From contig JBGSKQ010000092.1 in NCBI GenBank assembly GCA_041741095.1, positions 1-64,000 of the forward strand: a stretch of 64,000 bases of DNA, read 5' to 3'. Under the pieces are notes generated by a model. It saw nothing but the letters and a program-made list of their open reading frames with translations. It ran no database searches and was not told the DNA's origin. Positions 1 through 9,738 of this stretch are shown piece after piece. Source of the stretch: UBA6168 sp041741095 (GTDB lineage Bacteria > Bacteroidota > Bacteroidia > Chitinophagales > Saprospiraceae). Numbering within the stretch: position 1 is the stretch's first letter; each line of letters starts with the position of its first letter. Both the position numbers and the translations under genes were made by a program.

Positions 1-96
1 CCATTACAAAATGTCAAGAAACTTAATTTACAAAGTACTGAGTATTGGAAAATTTATTGGCCATTCGCAAAAATTGGGCTTCTCAATTGCTACCTC

Positions 97-1188
97 TTAA
101 TCCTTTGCCCATGCCCTTCTCAAAAAACGTATCCAGTTGCCGTTCATCATGTTTTCAACATCGCTGCTTGAATATCCCCGCTTGTTCAGGATGGTAGGCA
201 GTTTTTGCAAATCGGCGATGGTGTCCAGGTCACAAGGGCTTTGCTCTATTCCAAATGCACCGTCCAGATCTGAGCCGATACCGACATGCTGCGCATTGCC
301 CGCCAGTTGGCAAATGTGGTCAATATGGTCGGCCACTGTTTCCAATGATACATTCATGACTTCAGGAGTAGAAATGCCCCGCTGCCAGTTGGGCGCAAGC
401 ATCCACGCATCGAGGGCAGCGCCAATGACAGCGCCCCGGTTTATCAAGGCTTTTAGCTGTTCATCGCTAAACTGGCGGTTGTGGTTGACGAGTGCCCGGC
501 AGTTGTTGTGGCTGGCCCAAACGTGGCCATTGAAATGATCCATCGCCTCCCAAAAGCTCTCGTCGCAGAGGTGCGTGGCGTCCAGGATGATGTTCAGTTC
601 CTCCATTTTCCTGAGCAGTGACTTTCCTTTTTCACCTAAACCGCCGGAGGCATCCGTGCCCTGGGCATAGGTGCCGGGGCCGTAATGGGCCGGGCCAATG
701 GCCCGCAGTCCATATTGGTGGGCAAATTCCAAATGTTCCAAACTCACCAGCGAATCCGCCCCTTCCAGGCTGAGGATGTAGCCGATTGGGCTTTTTCCCT
801 TGGGTTTTTCCCATATTGCTAAATGCTTTTCAAGGGAGGGCAAATCGGTGATTTGGCTCATTTCGCCCAGGGCTTCCATTTCTTTGTACCAAGCCAATTG
901 CGCTTGCGTCATGGCCCAAGCCTGCTGCGGGGAGCGCCAGCCGGGCAGCGTATTTCCTTTTTTTACAAAACGGGCAATCTGGGTAGCCACGCAGAGGCCA
1001 ACGGCTCCTTGGCGCATGGAGGGCAATGAAACAGTGCCTTTTGCCCGGTCGGGCTTGTCGGCCATGCCTGCTTCGCTTTTGCGAATTTCATCAATATTCC
1101 AAGTCAAATCCCTGTTCCATTCCACGGCGTTCATAGCCAGGTCGAGGTGGGCATCGAAAATGAGCATTGGGTGTTCGTGGGCAGGCAT
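97..1188 (-). CDS. Membrane dipeptidase (peptidase family M19)
   Basis: The 363-residue product reads as a renal-dipeptidase-like zinc peptidase that would cleave dipeptides, including those with a C-terminal D-residue. The metal-site order of the family is present: H14-x-D16 in FDAHLD, E142 in LSLEGADS, H206 in DATHLCDE, H227 and R231 in SHNNCRALV, and D307 in GIGSDLDG. No signal peptide is visible, so it is probably cytoplasmic. The ATG lies 3 bases after the stop of the upstream RidA gene, which suggests one transcript and a joint role in amino-acid or dipeptide turnover. Length fits the family. Family assignment is firm; the natural substrate is unknown. Confidence 0.9.
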   Translation of the reverse strand: MPAHEHPMLIFDAHLDLAMNAVEWNRDLTWNIDEIRKSEAGMADKPDRAKGTVSLPSMRQGAVGLCVATQIARFVKKGNTLPGWRSPQQAWAMTQAQLAWYKEMEALGEMSQITDLPSLEKHLAIWEKPKGKSPIGYILSLEGADSLVSLEHLEFAHQYGLRAIGPAHYGPGTYAQGTDASGGLGEKGKSLLRKMEELNIILDATHLCDESFWEAMDHFNGHVWASHNNCRALVNHNRQFSDEQLKALINRGAVIGAALDAWMLAPNWQRGISTPEVMNVSLETVADHIDHICQLAGNAQHVGIGSDLDGAFGIEQSPCDLDTIADLQKLPTILNKRGYSSSDVENMMNGNWIRFLRRAWAKD

Positions 1189-1191
1189 TTT

Positions 1192-1653
1192 TTACACTTC
1201 AATTTCAAAAATAGCTTCTACTTCAATGGCCATGCCCCTGGGTAAAATCATCCCGACGGCACTTCTGGCTCCTTTTCCGTTTTGTTCGCCAAAAACGGCG
1301 GCCATTGTTTCGCTAAAACCGTTGATGACCTGGGGCTGCTGGCCAAAACCGGGCTTGCAGTTGACCATTCCCAGTACCTTGATGAGGCGTTTTACTTTTT
1401 CCAAACTTCCGATTTCGGATTTGATAGTGGCCAGCATGGTAAGGGCAGTTTGTCTGGCAGCGTCGTAGCCTTCTTCAATGGTCATATCGTCGCCGACGCA
1501 GCCAAGTATGATGGTGCCGTCGCTGCGGCAAGGAGCTTGGCCTGAAATGTACAGCAGGTTGCCGCAGATAACCGACATGTGGTAATGCCCGCCCACAGAA
1601 GGCGCTGGCGGCAGGGTGTAGCCGAGTGCTTTGATTCGATCTTCGATTGTCAT
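1192..1653 (-). CDS. RidA/YjgF-family protein (long subgroup)
   Basis: A 153-residue RidA-superfamily protein. Members of the true RidA subgroup hydrolyse reactive enamine/imine intermediates; other subgroups are less well characterised. The C-terminal stretch around ARSAVGMILPRG carries the conserved arginine region, and the motif LLYISGQAP is typical of the fold's first half. It is somewhat longer than the classical 125-130 residues, as in the subgroup often annotated only as 'RidA family'. It is the first gene of a two-gene unit with the M19 dipeptidase. Which subgroup and which substrate cannot be told from sequence reading alone. Confidence 0.85.
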   Translation of the reverse strand: MTIEDRIKALGYTLPPAPSVGGHYHMSVICGNLLYISGQAPCRSDGTIILGCVGDDMTIEEGYDAARQTALTMLATIKSEIGSLEKVKRLIKVLGMVNCKPGFGQQPQVINGFSETMAAVFGEQNGKGARSAVGMILPRGMAIEVEAIFEIEV

Positions 1654-1719
1654 TAGCGGATATTACAATTTGGAACAAATGCAAAGAAATGCGTCACCTT
1701 CATACTCCAATTACCATTC

Positions 1720-1764
1720 TCTCACATCTCTCATTTCTCTCACATCTCTCACTTCTCTCGCCCC
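1720..1764. repeat. Degenerate 9-base tandem repeat (TCTCnnnTC)
   Basis: Five in-register 9-base units begin with TCTC: TCTCACATC, TCTCATTTC, TCTCACATC again, then TCTCACTTC and TCTCGCCCC. The array sits between the RidA start and the SNF2 stop, ending two bases before the SNF2 stop codon. First four bases are fixed and the middle of the unit varies. It is one of several short constant/variable arrays in this window. Confidence 0.7.
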
Positions 1765-1765
1765 T

Positions 1766-4700
1766 CTACCCAATATCAACCAACCACCAGAGGTCTTCGT
1801 CGGAGAGGTTGCCGAGCCAGTTTTCCAACATGCCTACATTCATGGAGGCGAGCTCTTGCCTTGTCCTGATCATTTCGATCAATTTTTCCTCAAAAGTGCC
1901 CTGTGTGAGCAGGTGCCAGACCAGCAGGTTTTTCATGCCCGACATGTTGAAGGTCCTGTCCATGATGTGCGATTCGATGGCAGGGTTCCACCAATGGTCA
2001 TAATGGATGGCGTGGGTGGCGGCGGTCAATTGAAGCGCCGTGCCGCCCGCATGTATGGAAACGATGAAAGTATCCGTGTAGGGGTCGTCCTGAAAGGCTT
2101 CGATCATGGTGTCCCGGCTGGAACGGGAAGTGGCACCGTGCAGGAACAGCGGTTTTTTGCCAAAAGCAATGGACATTTGCAGGGCCAATAACTCGCCCAC
2201 TTCTTTCGATTGCGTGAAAACCACGGCCTTTTCCCCGTTTTGGTAAATATTGCCCAAGAGGCTGAACAGCAGGATGTTTTTGCCGGAATATTGCGGCTTT
2301 TTGCTTTCTTTTTTGCGGAAAAGATGCGGATGGTTGCAAATCTGCCGGAGGGCAATCAGCATATTGGAAACGAGGGCATGCCTGCGGCTGGGGTTGGTTT
2401 CCTGATAAATGGCCTCCATGTCCACCTCCAAAACCCTGCGGTAAAGATCGGTCTGCTCAGGAGTGATGAGGGCGAAGCGGTCGTTTTCTACTTTGGAGGG
2501 CAGGCTGGCCGCCACGTTTTCGTCAGCTTTGCTGCGCCGCAGCAAGAATGGTGCGGTAATTTTATGCAAAACCTCCTCCCGATGGCGGTCGTGTTCCCGC
2601 TGTATGGGTTTTGCAAAATTGTTGACAAACTCTTCGTGCGTGCCCAAATAGCCAGGATTGAGGAAATCCATGATGCCCCACAGTTCCAGCAAATGCATTT
2701 CCACCGGGCGGCTGCTGATGGCTATTTTTACATGGGTCGGCACTGATTTTAAGCTGATAGCCTGCACTTGGTCTGGGGATTTTATTTTCTGCGCCTCATC
2801 AATGATGATGCAGTGCCAGGGCATTTTTTTCAACAGCTCTGCCTCGTTGCTCAAGATGGTGTAGCTGGTGATGATGATGTCGGGGTCGGCTACGCCCATG
2901 GGTCGGCGGCCGCCATAGTAGATGGCCGCTTTCAACGAGGGCGCCTTTATTTCGACCGATTTGTGCCAATTGGTCATCAAGGAAGTTGGCACCAATACCA
3001 TCGCCTTGTTTTTGCCCAACACCCCTTCTTCTTTGAATTTTTGCAATACGGCCAACACCTGCTGCACCTTGCCCAATCCCATTTCATCGGCGATAAGGCT
3101 TCCAAAGCCCAAGTGGACGTTTTTCATCAACCATTTGTAGCCGCACACCTGGTGTGGCAACAAATCTGTTTCCAGGTTTTGGAGCATAGGAGTTTGCTCG
3201 TTGGCATTGAGCAGTTGATCCCTGATGGTTATGACTTCTGGCGAAAGGCCAATCTTTACGCCCTCGTGCTCCTCAGCAAATAAGGCCCTCAGCGCTTCAA
3301 ACCCATCAATTTTGGGCGGGTCGTCAAACATTTCGAACAGGTCAATCAGTTCGTCTTCGTCAATACAGGTATAGTGGTTTTTTATTTTGGCAATACCGTT
3401 CAGGTTTGTGACGAGTTCCTCGAATTCATCCACCGGGTAGAGATCGTTGCCCAGCGCCACCAGCCACTCGAAACGCAATAGGCTATCCAGGTTGGCAAAT
3501 GAGACTTCTTTTTTGGAGGTGGATTTTTTGATGAGGAAAGATGCCTGGGGCTGTACGATTTTTTTCAGGCCCTCCGGCATTTCGATTTTGACGCCGAACA
3601 AGCGCAGCATGGGCAGTATGTTCAGCAGCACGTCAACAAAGTAAAGCTCGGTAAACTCTAGTCGGTGCTTGCCCTTTGCCTCTATTATTTCATGGAGTTT
3701 TGGGAAAAATTCGGCCATCAGGAGCACGTCTTTTAATACGCCCGACTTGATGCCTTCGTGCCTTTTCAGTTGCAGCACGTCGTTGAGGTGTATAGGCTCC
3801 TGGGTTGCGCCTTTTCTATATTCAACAAAAACCTCCACCACGTACTGCCCTTCTTCTTCTGAGACCCGCAGCATCGGGGCAATGTCTTTTTGCGAGAGGT
3901 TGAAGTCGTTTAGCCAATGCTGCAACAGTTCTGCTGTGTCCGGCCTGGAAAAAGTAATGGGCCCCTTTCTGTTGCTGTGCAGGAACATACTGGTGAGCGG
4001 GTCCTTCTCCATGCCTTTCGCTTCGCCCACACAATGGCCGATGAAAAAGGAGCATATAGTCCTCAGCATTTCCACCAAAGACTGATCACGTTCTTCGATG
4101 CCGGACAGCACGACCGAAAGGCCGAGCGGCATGTTTTCCAGCATTTTATCAAAAACATCCTTCACGGCTTCGTGCATGGTGGTGGGCACCCAACGGATGC
4201 GATAACTGCCGGGCGAGCATTCCAGCAACTGGGGCATAATGGCGCCCTTTTGCACGAGTTTTAAGGAAAAAAACATTACGTCATAAAGGGCGGCAGTAGA
4301 GGGCTGGGTTTGGTGCAGGGAGTCCGGATCCCAGCGCATCAGCACATTGATGAGGTCTTCCGGCTTGAAGTTGCTCAGGGTTTTTTCGTTGCCTCGGCTG
4401 TCAAAAACCTGGATATATTTAAAAAGCAGATTTTCGTCAAAAACCAACTGGAGGTCGTCGCCCTTGTTGAGGTTGTAGCCCAGCTTGCCGATTTCAATAT
4501 CTGTGTTCAGGAGGCTTACAGCATATTCGGCACTGTCAGAGTACAACTTTTTGAGCACCTCTTTGAAGTCCTGGTCAAAAAAGGAGGGCCTGGGTTTATA
4601 AAGGGAAAGAATATTGGTGCGTATGTCGGGGATGTTGGTAAAATCCAGGCTTTTGGTGCGCTGCATGTCCTTTTTTGACAACAGGCTTTTTTCTACCATA

Positions 4701-5287
4701 TTGTCAAATGCCGACTCGATAATGAGGCTGGAAACCCTTGTTATCCGCTCTACGCTTTTGTCGGCGAGGCGCACATTTTCCTTTTTCAACTCGTCAATCA
4801 AATCCAGCCCATGCAGTTCAAAAACCATAAAAGGGTTTTTGTCAATTTCCTCTGCAACGGCGAATATGGTAGCGGCGAGGTGCTTGCACGGCGTAGTGCG
4901 GTCGGGGCATGAACAGTTCATGCTGAAATCTTTCCAACTATAAGGGAAAACCTGCAAGCCAAGCCTTTCCGCAATTTGCAGCAGCTCGTCCGGCAATTCC
5001 TGGTGGAATAGGCGGGCGACGAGCGCGGGGTTGCGGGCCAGTTCACCGATGAACAGCCTTATTTCCTTTTCCGTAAATGATGGTGCATATATTTCAATGC
5101 GGTAGGGATTGGGATGATCGCCTTTCACCTTAGCCTTTATAGCGTTCCCATCAATATCTATCGAACGGACATTTCCCGCATTTGCATAAGCACGCCCAGT
5201 GGGCAAGCGGTTGCTATAATCTATATTTTCGAGTGCAGACAACCATTGTTTACCCCACCAGGTAGAACCATAAGAGTTTCTCGCCAT
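1766..5287 (-). CDS. SWIM-SNF2 family protein with eroded ATPase motifs
   Basis: The 1173-residue product has an N-terminal SWIM zinc finger (C125, C127, C134, H136) and a C-terminal SNF2/SF2 two-lobe motor (about 700-1150). SNF2 proteins are ATP-driven DNA or nucleoprotein translocases. Here several motor motifs deviate: motif I reads GLGKV, with V741 in place of the Walker A Thr; motif II keeps DEAQ (830-833); motif III reads SSRP (858-861) where TGTP is usual; motif V reads GGTALQLTAA (1081-1090) where G-L-N is usual; motif VI keeps R1111 but has N1114 where the arginine finger is expected, and the usual IGQ is MSG. The reading frame is intact throughout. It may be a non-hydrolysing or altered motor. 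Stands alone, preceded by a 240-base AT-rich gap. Confidence 0.85.
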   Translation of the reverse strand: MARNSYGSTWWGKQWLSALENIDYSNRLPTGRAYANAGNVRSIDIDGNAIKAKVKGDHPNPYRIEIYAPSFTEKEIRLFIGELARNPALVARLFHQELPDELLQIAERLGLQVFPYSWKDFSMNCSCPDRTTPCKHLAATIFAVAEEIDKNPFMVFELHGLDLIDELKKENVRLADKSVERITRVSSLIIESAFDNMVEKSLLSKKDMQRTKSLDFTNIPDIRTNILSLYKPRPSFFDQDFKEVLKKLYSDSAEYAVSLLNTDIEIGKLGYNLNKGDDLQLVFDENLLFKYIQVFDSRGNEKTLSNFKPEDLINVLMRWDPDSLHQTQPSTAALYDVMFFSLKLVQKGAIMPQLLECSPGSYRIRWVPTTMHEAVKDVFDKMLENMPLGLSVVLSGIEERDQSLVEMLRTICSFFIGHCVGEAKGMEKDPLTSMFLHSNRKGPITFSRPDTAELLQHWLNDFNLSQKDIAPMLRVSEEEGQYVVEVFVEYRKGATQEPIHLNDVLQLKRHEGIKSGVLKDVLLMAEFFPKLHEIIEAKGKHRLEFTELYFVDVLLNILPMLRLFGVKIEMPEGLKKIVQPQASFLIKKSTSKKEVSFANLDSLLRFEWLVALGNDLYPVDEFEELVTNLNGIAKIKNHYTCIDEDELIDLFEMFDDPPKIDGFEALRALFAEEHEGVKIGLSPEVITIRDQLLNANEQTPMLQNLETDLLPHQVCGYKWLMKNVHLGFGSLIADEMGLGKVQQVLAVLQKFKEEGVLGKNKAMVLVPTSLMTNWHKSVEIKAPSLKAAIYYGGRRPMGVADPDIIITSYTILSNEAELLKKMPWHCIIIDEAQKIKSPDQVQAISLKSVPTHVKIAISSRPVEMHLLELWGIMDFLNPGYLGTHEEFVNNFAKPIQREHDRHREEVLHKITAPFLLRRSKADENVAASLPSKVENDRFALITPEQTDLYRRVLEVDMEAIYQETNPSRRHALVSNMLIALRQICNHPHLFRKKESKKPQYSGKNILLFSLLGNIYQNGEKAVVFTQSKEVGELLALQMSIAFGKKPLFLHGATSRSSRDTMIEAFQDDPYTDTFIVSIHAGGTALQLTAATHAIHYDHWWNPAIESHIMDRTFNMSGMKNLLVWHLLTQGTFEEKLIEMIRTRQELASMNVGMLENWLGNLSDEDLWWLVDIG

Positions 5288-5528
5288 AGACCACTTTCTC
5301 TTTTAGCCGCAATGGTACTATTTTTTTTGACAAAATAAGTATCCAAAAAGCAGCAAGGTGACTAAAATTGGAACACGGTTGCGTTTTGTACAAAAATATA
5401 AACTTTTGCTTACGATTCTGGCTTGTTATTACATTTTTTTCCTTTGAAGCATTTTACTGTAGGAAAATTGTTGAAGTTTTGTTCCTGGACAATCCCGACG
5501 CATAAAATTGCTTGAATAAAATATCCGA

Positions 5529-6185
5529 ATGCCTATCAAAAATATTTGCCTTTTGCCAGGTCTTGCCTTTGATCGCAGGGTGTTTCAATTATTGGATTTA
5601 TCGCCCCATGACATACAATACCTGGATTGGGCAGAGCCGCTTTATCATGAGAGTTTGAAAGATTATGCTAAACGGGTTTCCCAACATATTGTACAAAATT
5701 CACAGCCATTGATCCTCGTCGGCCATTCTTTTGGCGGAGTGCTGGCCCAGGAAATCGGGACTTTGTTGGCGGTTGAAAAAATCATCCTTATTTCCAGCAT
5801 AAAATCCCCACGGGAGAACACGGCACTGTTCAAGACCATTGGCGCTTTGAGGCTTTACTGCCTTGTCAATAAAACGCTTGCACTATTTACTTTTCCTTTT
5901 TGGTGCAAAAAACACGGCTACGAAACAACGGAAGAACAGGCCCTGTTCAGGGAGATGGTCGGAGGGCATAGCAGCCATTATTTGCGATGGGCATTGAAAT
6001 CTTTGTCGTGCTGGCAAGGGGTGGATAAATTGGCATGCCCCATCGTCCACATACATGGCGATCAAGACAAAACCTTTCCCCTGCATTTGATTGAAAAACC
6101 GGTGCTGGCCGTAAATAGCGGGGGCCATTTTATGGTGTACAAGCAAGCCAAAATCGTCAGTGATTTAATTTTGGAAAACCTTTAA
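5529..6185 (+). CDS. Alpha/beta hydrolase
   Basis: A 218-residue alpha/beta-hydrolase fold protein. The nucleophile elbow is GHSFGG with S67; the likely acid is in HGDQDK (D178 or D180) and the base is H200 in NSGGHF, the expected order and spacing. No signal peptide or lipobox is seen, so it should be cytoplasmic. It converges on acpS with a 12-base gap, without an obvious terminator between. The substrate is not predictable; esterase or thioesterase activity is plausible but is inference. Confidence 0.8.
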   Translation: MPIKNICLLPGLAFDRRVFQLLDLSPHDIQYLDWAEPLYHESLKDYAKRVSQHIVQNSQPLILVGHSFGGVLAQEIGTLLAVEKIILISSIKSPRENTALFKTIGALRLYCLVNKTLALFTFPFWCKKHGYETTEEQALFREMVGGHSSHYLRWALKSLSCWQGVDKLACPIVHIHGDQDKTFPLHLIEKPVLAVNSGGHFMVYKQAKIVSDLILENL

Positions 6186-6197
6186 ACATAGGTGTGT

Positions 6198-6572
6198 TCA
6201 GGCTTTTTCAATAACCACCACAGCACCCGCCATGCTTTTAAGGTGGGTCAGCGAAAGCAGGATTTTTCCAAGCCCCTGGGCGGCCGCCCAGTCTTTTACT
6301 TTTCCATGTAAAAGTATTTCGGGCGTACCGGCCCCGTTGTTGCGTATTTCCACGTCCCGAAGGTTGAAGTGGCCCATCCAGCCAGTGCCGATGGCTTTAA
6401 AAAAAGCTTCCTTGGCAGCGAATCGGGCGGCAAAGCCTTCGGCAGCGTTGGCCGTTTTTTCACAATAAGTAATTTCGGCTGGCGTGAATGCCAGTTCCCG
6501 GAAACCCGGCTTGGCGATTTTTACCGCCACCCGCTCCACTTCTATGAGGTCCATCCCGATTCCAAAAATCAT
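6198..6572 (-). CDS. acpS: Holo-[acyl-carrier-protein] synthase
   Basis: The 124-residue product is the AcpS type of phosphopantetheinyl transferase, which moves 4'-phosphopantetheine from CoA to a serine of acyl carrier protein and so activates fatty-acid synthesis. The two Mg-binding signatures are present: GIGMDLIEV with D8 near the N-terminus and FAAKEAFFKA with E55. Length matches the family. It is transcribed leftward, towards the convergent hydrolase gene. Confidence 0.95.
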   Translation of the reverse strand: MIFGIGMDLIEVERVAVKIAKPGFRELAFTPAEITYCEKTANAAEGFAARFAAKEAFFKAIGTGWMGHFNLRDVEIRNNGAGTPEILLHGKVKDWAAAQGLGKILLSLTHLKSMAGAVVVIEKA

Positions 6573-6599
6573 GGTTGATTTAGTTGTAAGCTTTTTCTC

Positions 6600-8311
6600 T
6601 TAAGGCCGCATGACGATAAATGGTTTGGTGAGCCGCTCATCGCCCCGCCTAAAAATCGCTGTATAAAAACCTCTTGTCCAATCATTTACGTCTAATCTTA
6701 AAAAATCGCTGGCCTGTAGTTTTTCAAAAATAAGCCTTCCCAAAACATCATACACCTCAACATCATACACAGCTTTTTCATCCATAAACCAAATTTGCAA
6801 CACCTCGCTAGCGGGGTTGGGCCGCAGCTCGACTGTTTCCAAAATAATCGGCCTGGGTTCAGGGACTTCTGGCACTTCGACATTGATTTCACAGCCAGGA
6901 AAAGTAAATGCATCACAGCCTACGTATAAAAAGTCAAATGCATGGTGAAGGTAAAAATTGATGTGGTCCAGCACTTTAATGTTATCTCCTGTTTCATTTG
7001 GGAAAAAAGTAAACGCCATCTCAAGTTCGTTCACTGCGCCGGGTTGAAGCGTAAAAGGCCCAAAAGATACAACTATCCTTCGCCTCCCGGGAGGGTTTCC
7101 AGCATTTAATTCTGTCCAACTGGTAGTATCAAAACCGGGCAAGCCTGGAAAGGCAAAATCCGTGAAACTGGTGCTGGCGGGATTATAGCCGTCGCCACCA
7201 ATGGTCATGGGCGTTCCATCTTTCCATGTGCCCGAAAGATAATGGTAAAACTCGTAATATGCTTCCGGCATCCCTTGGCCAGAATGGGCAGGATTTTCAG
7301 GCAAAACCATAAAAGTGGAAAGCGGCAATTCTTGCCGGAATTCATTGTAAGGCCCCCGGAGCAATCTTAACGCCACGGCAGGTGGATTTTCGCCATAGCC
7401 TTTATAGTCATCGCAATCTTCGTCGAAGTCATCTGCATTATATGCGAATATGATACTCTTATCTGGGATAGAGCCAACGTAATCGTCGTCGGGGCAGCCC
7501 AATTGAAAATCTATGAACATGCCGAAATAGCAGGAATCAATATCTTCGAAAGCATTGTTTATCAAGCGGTAATTGAGCAATACGGCGTTCGAGGCCAATT
7601 CATTGTCAATACAATCAAAAGTGATAATCTGGTTTTGAACCGTCATTCGGAGTGGATAAGCCCCACCAGATTCTGTGTGAATTATATTATCATGGAAAGT
7701 ATGCCATAGTATCTCATTGGTAGGAAGTGACCAGCCACAAGGTTTCCTATCAAATATTGGGTATTCTCCTTTTTCTGGTTCATAAATTCCGTTGTGGTTT
7801 TCATCATCAAATGGGCAAGTTCCATGTCATTGTCTGGCAAATCAAAGCCGTTGAATTGTTTGAAATATTTGTTGCCTGTTCCTGGCCATGCGAAAATGGA
7901 GGGGATGGTGTCCTTTACCGCACCGTGGATTTGAAAATATTTTTGGTGGTATAGAACATCTTCTGCTTTTGCCCGCCATATTTTGTTCCAATGAAGGTTT
8001 TCTTCCTCGCTCAGGTTGGCCATGCCGGGTGCAAAGTCCTGCTTTCCGTTTTCATTGTAGCGTTGGGCTGAAACTTTTAGATTTCCAACTGCGTCTGTGC
8101 CCCCCAGCCAAACCCCTGCCGCACGGATGGGCGAGCGGCCCGAATCGTCTGGGAGAAATTGCCCTTTTTCAAAATCGTAAAACAGGGCACCATTGGCATT
8201 GACGAGCGCTTTGATGTTGTTGCCATTGGTAAAAGCGGTATCAGGTATAACGGTAGGTTGCGCCTGTAAAAAATGGGGCAGCAGGAACAGAAGGAGTAGC
8301 GTCTTTTTCAT
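6600..8311 (-). pseudogene. T9SS-sorted secreted protein, frameshifted
   Basis: One gene is read in two frames. The 5' part (from ATG at 8311) encodes a signal peptide (MKKTLLLLFLLPHFLQAQ) and the start of a surface-protein family with the motif AAGVWLGGTD. It then runs into unrelated residues and stops at 7682. The other minus-strand frame continues the expected protein: starting near 7813 it reads FDDENHNGIYEPEKGEYP, then on through HTESGGAYP to the end at 6600. A stop at 7827-7829 in that frame confines the 1-base indel to about 7800-7826. The C-terminus (VELRPNPASEVLQ to the end) is a type A T9SS sorting domain. Full length would be about 570 residues. The indel could be a real mutation, a phase change or an assembly error. 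Confidence 0.8.
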
Positions 8312-8695
8312 ACACTTGATTTTTATAAAAAGGGGATGATTATCCTGCCCAAAGTAGCTGTTGTTTTTTGTTGGGGCAATTTATTTTCTGCTAAAAGTCA
8401 GGTTCCTGAGAAATTTCCCGCCAAGGATTTTACCGGTTATTTTAAGCAACTGGCGAGCCGCCCAATAGGGGAATTTATTCACCCAGCCCATCTTTCTTTT
8501 GAAACAGCGCCTATTTTTTCAAACCTTTCCCCAAAAACCAACCTTTAAGTTTTACTTAAAACTGTCTTTCTATTGTGTATTGAAATCATTGGTCCGCTCT
8601 TTTGGACAGCTTTAGGGCTTATTTTTGAAGGATTTAACATGCCCGCACACAACAGTTCCCGATTGTTCCAACGTTTTACCAAAAAGAAAAAAATT
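8312..8695. other. Divergent intergenic region, 384 bases
   Basis: This AT-rich stretch separates the minus-strand T9SS cargo from the plus-strand VWA lipoprotein and should hold both promoters. I see no convincing reading frame or RNA gene. The only structure I can point to is the perfect inverted repeat at 8544-8560. A frame open from 8573 runs into the lipoprotein gene, but the signal peptide begins only at 8696. Confidence 0.5.
8544..8560. promoter_or_regulatory. Inverted repeat, possible operator
   Basis: TTTAAGT and ACTTAAA form perfect 7-base arms around a 3-base TTT spacer, 135 bases upstream of the VWA lipoprotein ATG. The size suits a dimeric regulator site, but no second copy was noticed and the region is AT-rich, so chance is possible. 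Confidence 0.3.
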
Positions 8696-9682
8696 ATGAA
8701 AACTGTTTCCGCTTTTTCCCAAATGCTGATTGCCTTTTTGCTCATCACTGTTTCTGCCTGCAAAAAAGACGATGACTTAGGCTCGGTGGATTTCACCAAA
8801 TTCTATCGGTTGAATTCCTTTGAAGTAGGTGTGATACCTGAAAGCCGCATGGTACAGGTGCTGTTCCAGGTTACTGATTTTGATAAAAAAGGAGTCTCAA
8901 AGCTCACCCAAGCTGATTTTATCGTGTTGGAAAACAATGGCGAAATTGACTCGGAAGCCGACCTGCGGGTGGGACAGGGTTCCATCCCTTTTACCCTGAA
9001 AACAGTGTTGCTGCTCGACATTACCCGCAGCGTGGAAATGTTTGTCCCGCAAATCAAGGAGGCCGCCAAGTCATTGGTGCAAAAAAAGCTGCCGGATCAG
9101 GAAATCGCCATTTATACTTTTGATTCCGAAACGAATATGGTGCAAGATTTTACAAAAGATCAGCAATCGCTTTTGGATGCCATCAACGCTATTCCCGAAA
9201 GCGGCCTCGTCAATTCTACCAACCTCTACGGCGCTGTCATTGACGTGGCCGATCTGTGGGAAGACAACTACACCATTGACGGCATAGTGGACGGCAGCAT
9301 GATCATCTTCACGGATGGCAGGCACAATGCTTCCCAGACCATCACCCTCGACATGGCGCAGGATGCCCTCGGTAGCCGCCGGGCCTACGTGGCCGCACTT
9401 GCCAGCCCCGATTTGGACGAAACTTCCTTGAAAGCCCTGGCCGGTGAACCTGACCGTTATTTTAAAGCCGATGACGTGATCGGCCTGGAGCAGATGTTCC
9501 TCGATATACAATCTGAGATTCAGAGCCTGTCCAACAGCATTTATTTCCTTTACTACCAAAGCCCGATCTCCGATCCAACGCCCTTTGAAAATGACTTGAC
9601 CATCGAAATCAGAGACAACATCAACACTGGTTCAGACCGGCACATCGTGGAAAAATTCAACAGCGAGGGCTTCGGAAACTGA
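8696..9682 (+). CDS. VWA-domain lipoprotein
   Basis: The start is placed at ATG 8696 because the product then opens with a lipoprotein signal ending TVSAC (C22); the frame is open further upstream but without a signal there. The 328-residue protein carries a von Willebrand factor A domain from about residue 100: the metal-ion-dependent adhesion site is D108-I-T-R-S112, T175 in NSTNLYGA and D207 in IIFTDGRH. Position 110 is Thr where DxSxS is usual, a mild variant. The protein should be anchored to a membrane facing the periplasm or surface and bind another protein. It ends just before a strong terminator and stands as a single gene. Partner unknown. Confidence 0.85.
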   Translation: MKTVSAFSQMLIAFLLITVSACKKDDDLGSVDFTKFYRLNSFEVGVIPESRMVQVLFQVTDFDKKGVSKLTQADFIVLENNGEIDSEADLRVGQGSIPFTLKTVLLLDITRSVEMFVPQIKEAAKSLVQKKLPDQEIAIYTFDSETNMVQDFTKDQQSLLDAINAIPESGLVNSTNLYGAVIDVADLWEDNYTIDGIVDGSMIIFTDGRHNASQTITLDMAQDALGSRRAYVAALASPDLDETSLKALAGEPDRYFKADDVIGLEQMFLDIQSEIQSLSNSIYFLYYQSPISDPTPFENDLTIEIRDNINTGSDRHIVEKFNSEGFGN

Positions 9683-9710
9683 TGGCCCCTGGAAAAATTT
9701 TTCAGCAAAA

Positions 9711-9738
9711 AAGCCCCGCTGCGCAGCGGGGCTTTTTT
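9711..9738 (+). terminator. Intrinsic terminator after VWA lipoprotein
   Basis: A perfect 24-base palindrome (arm AAGCCCCGCTGC) is followed by a T-run, 28 bases after the stop codon. Confidence 0.9.

Noticed and set aside
7800..7826. Programmed frameshift in the T9SS cargo gene
   Set aside because: No slippery heptamer with a stimulating structure is visible, and the first frame runs on into unrelated residues; a plain indel is simpler.
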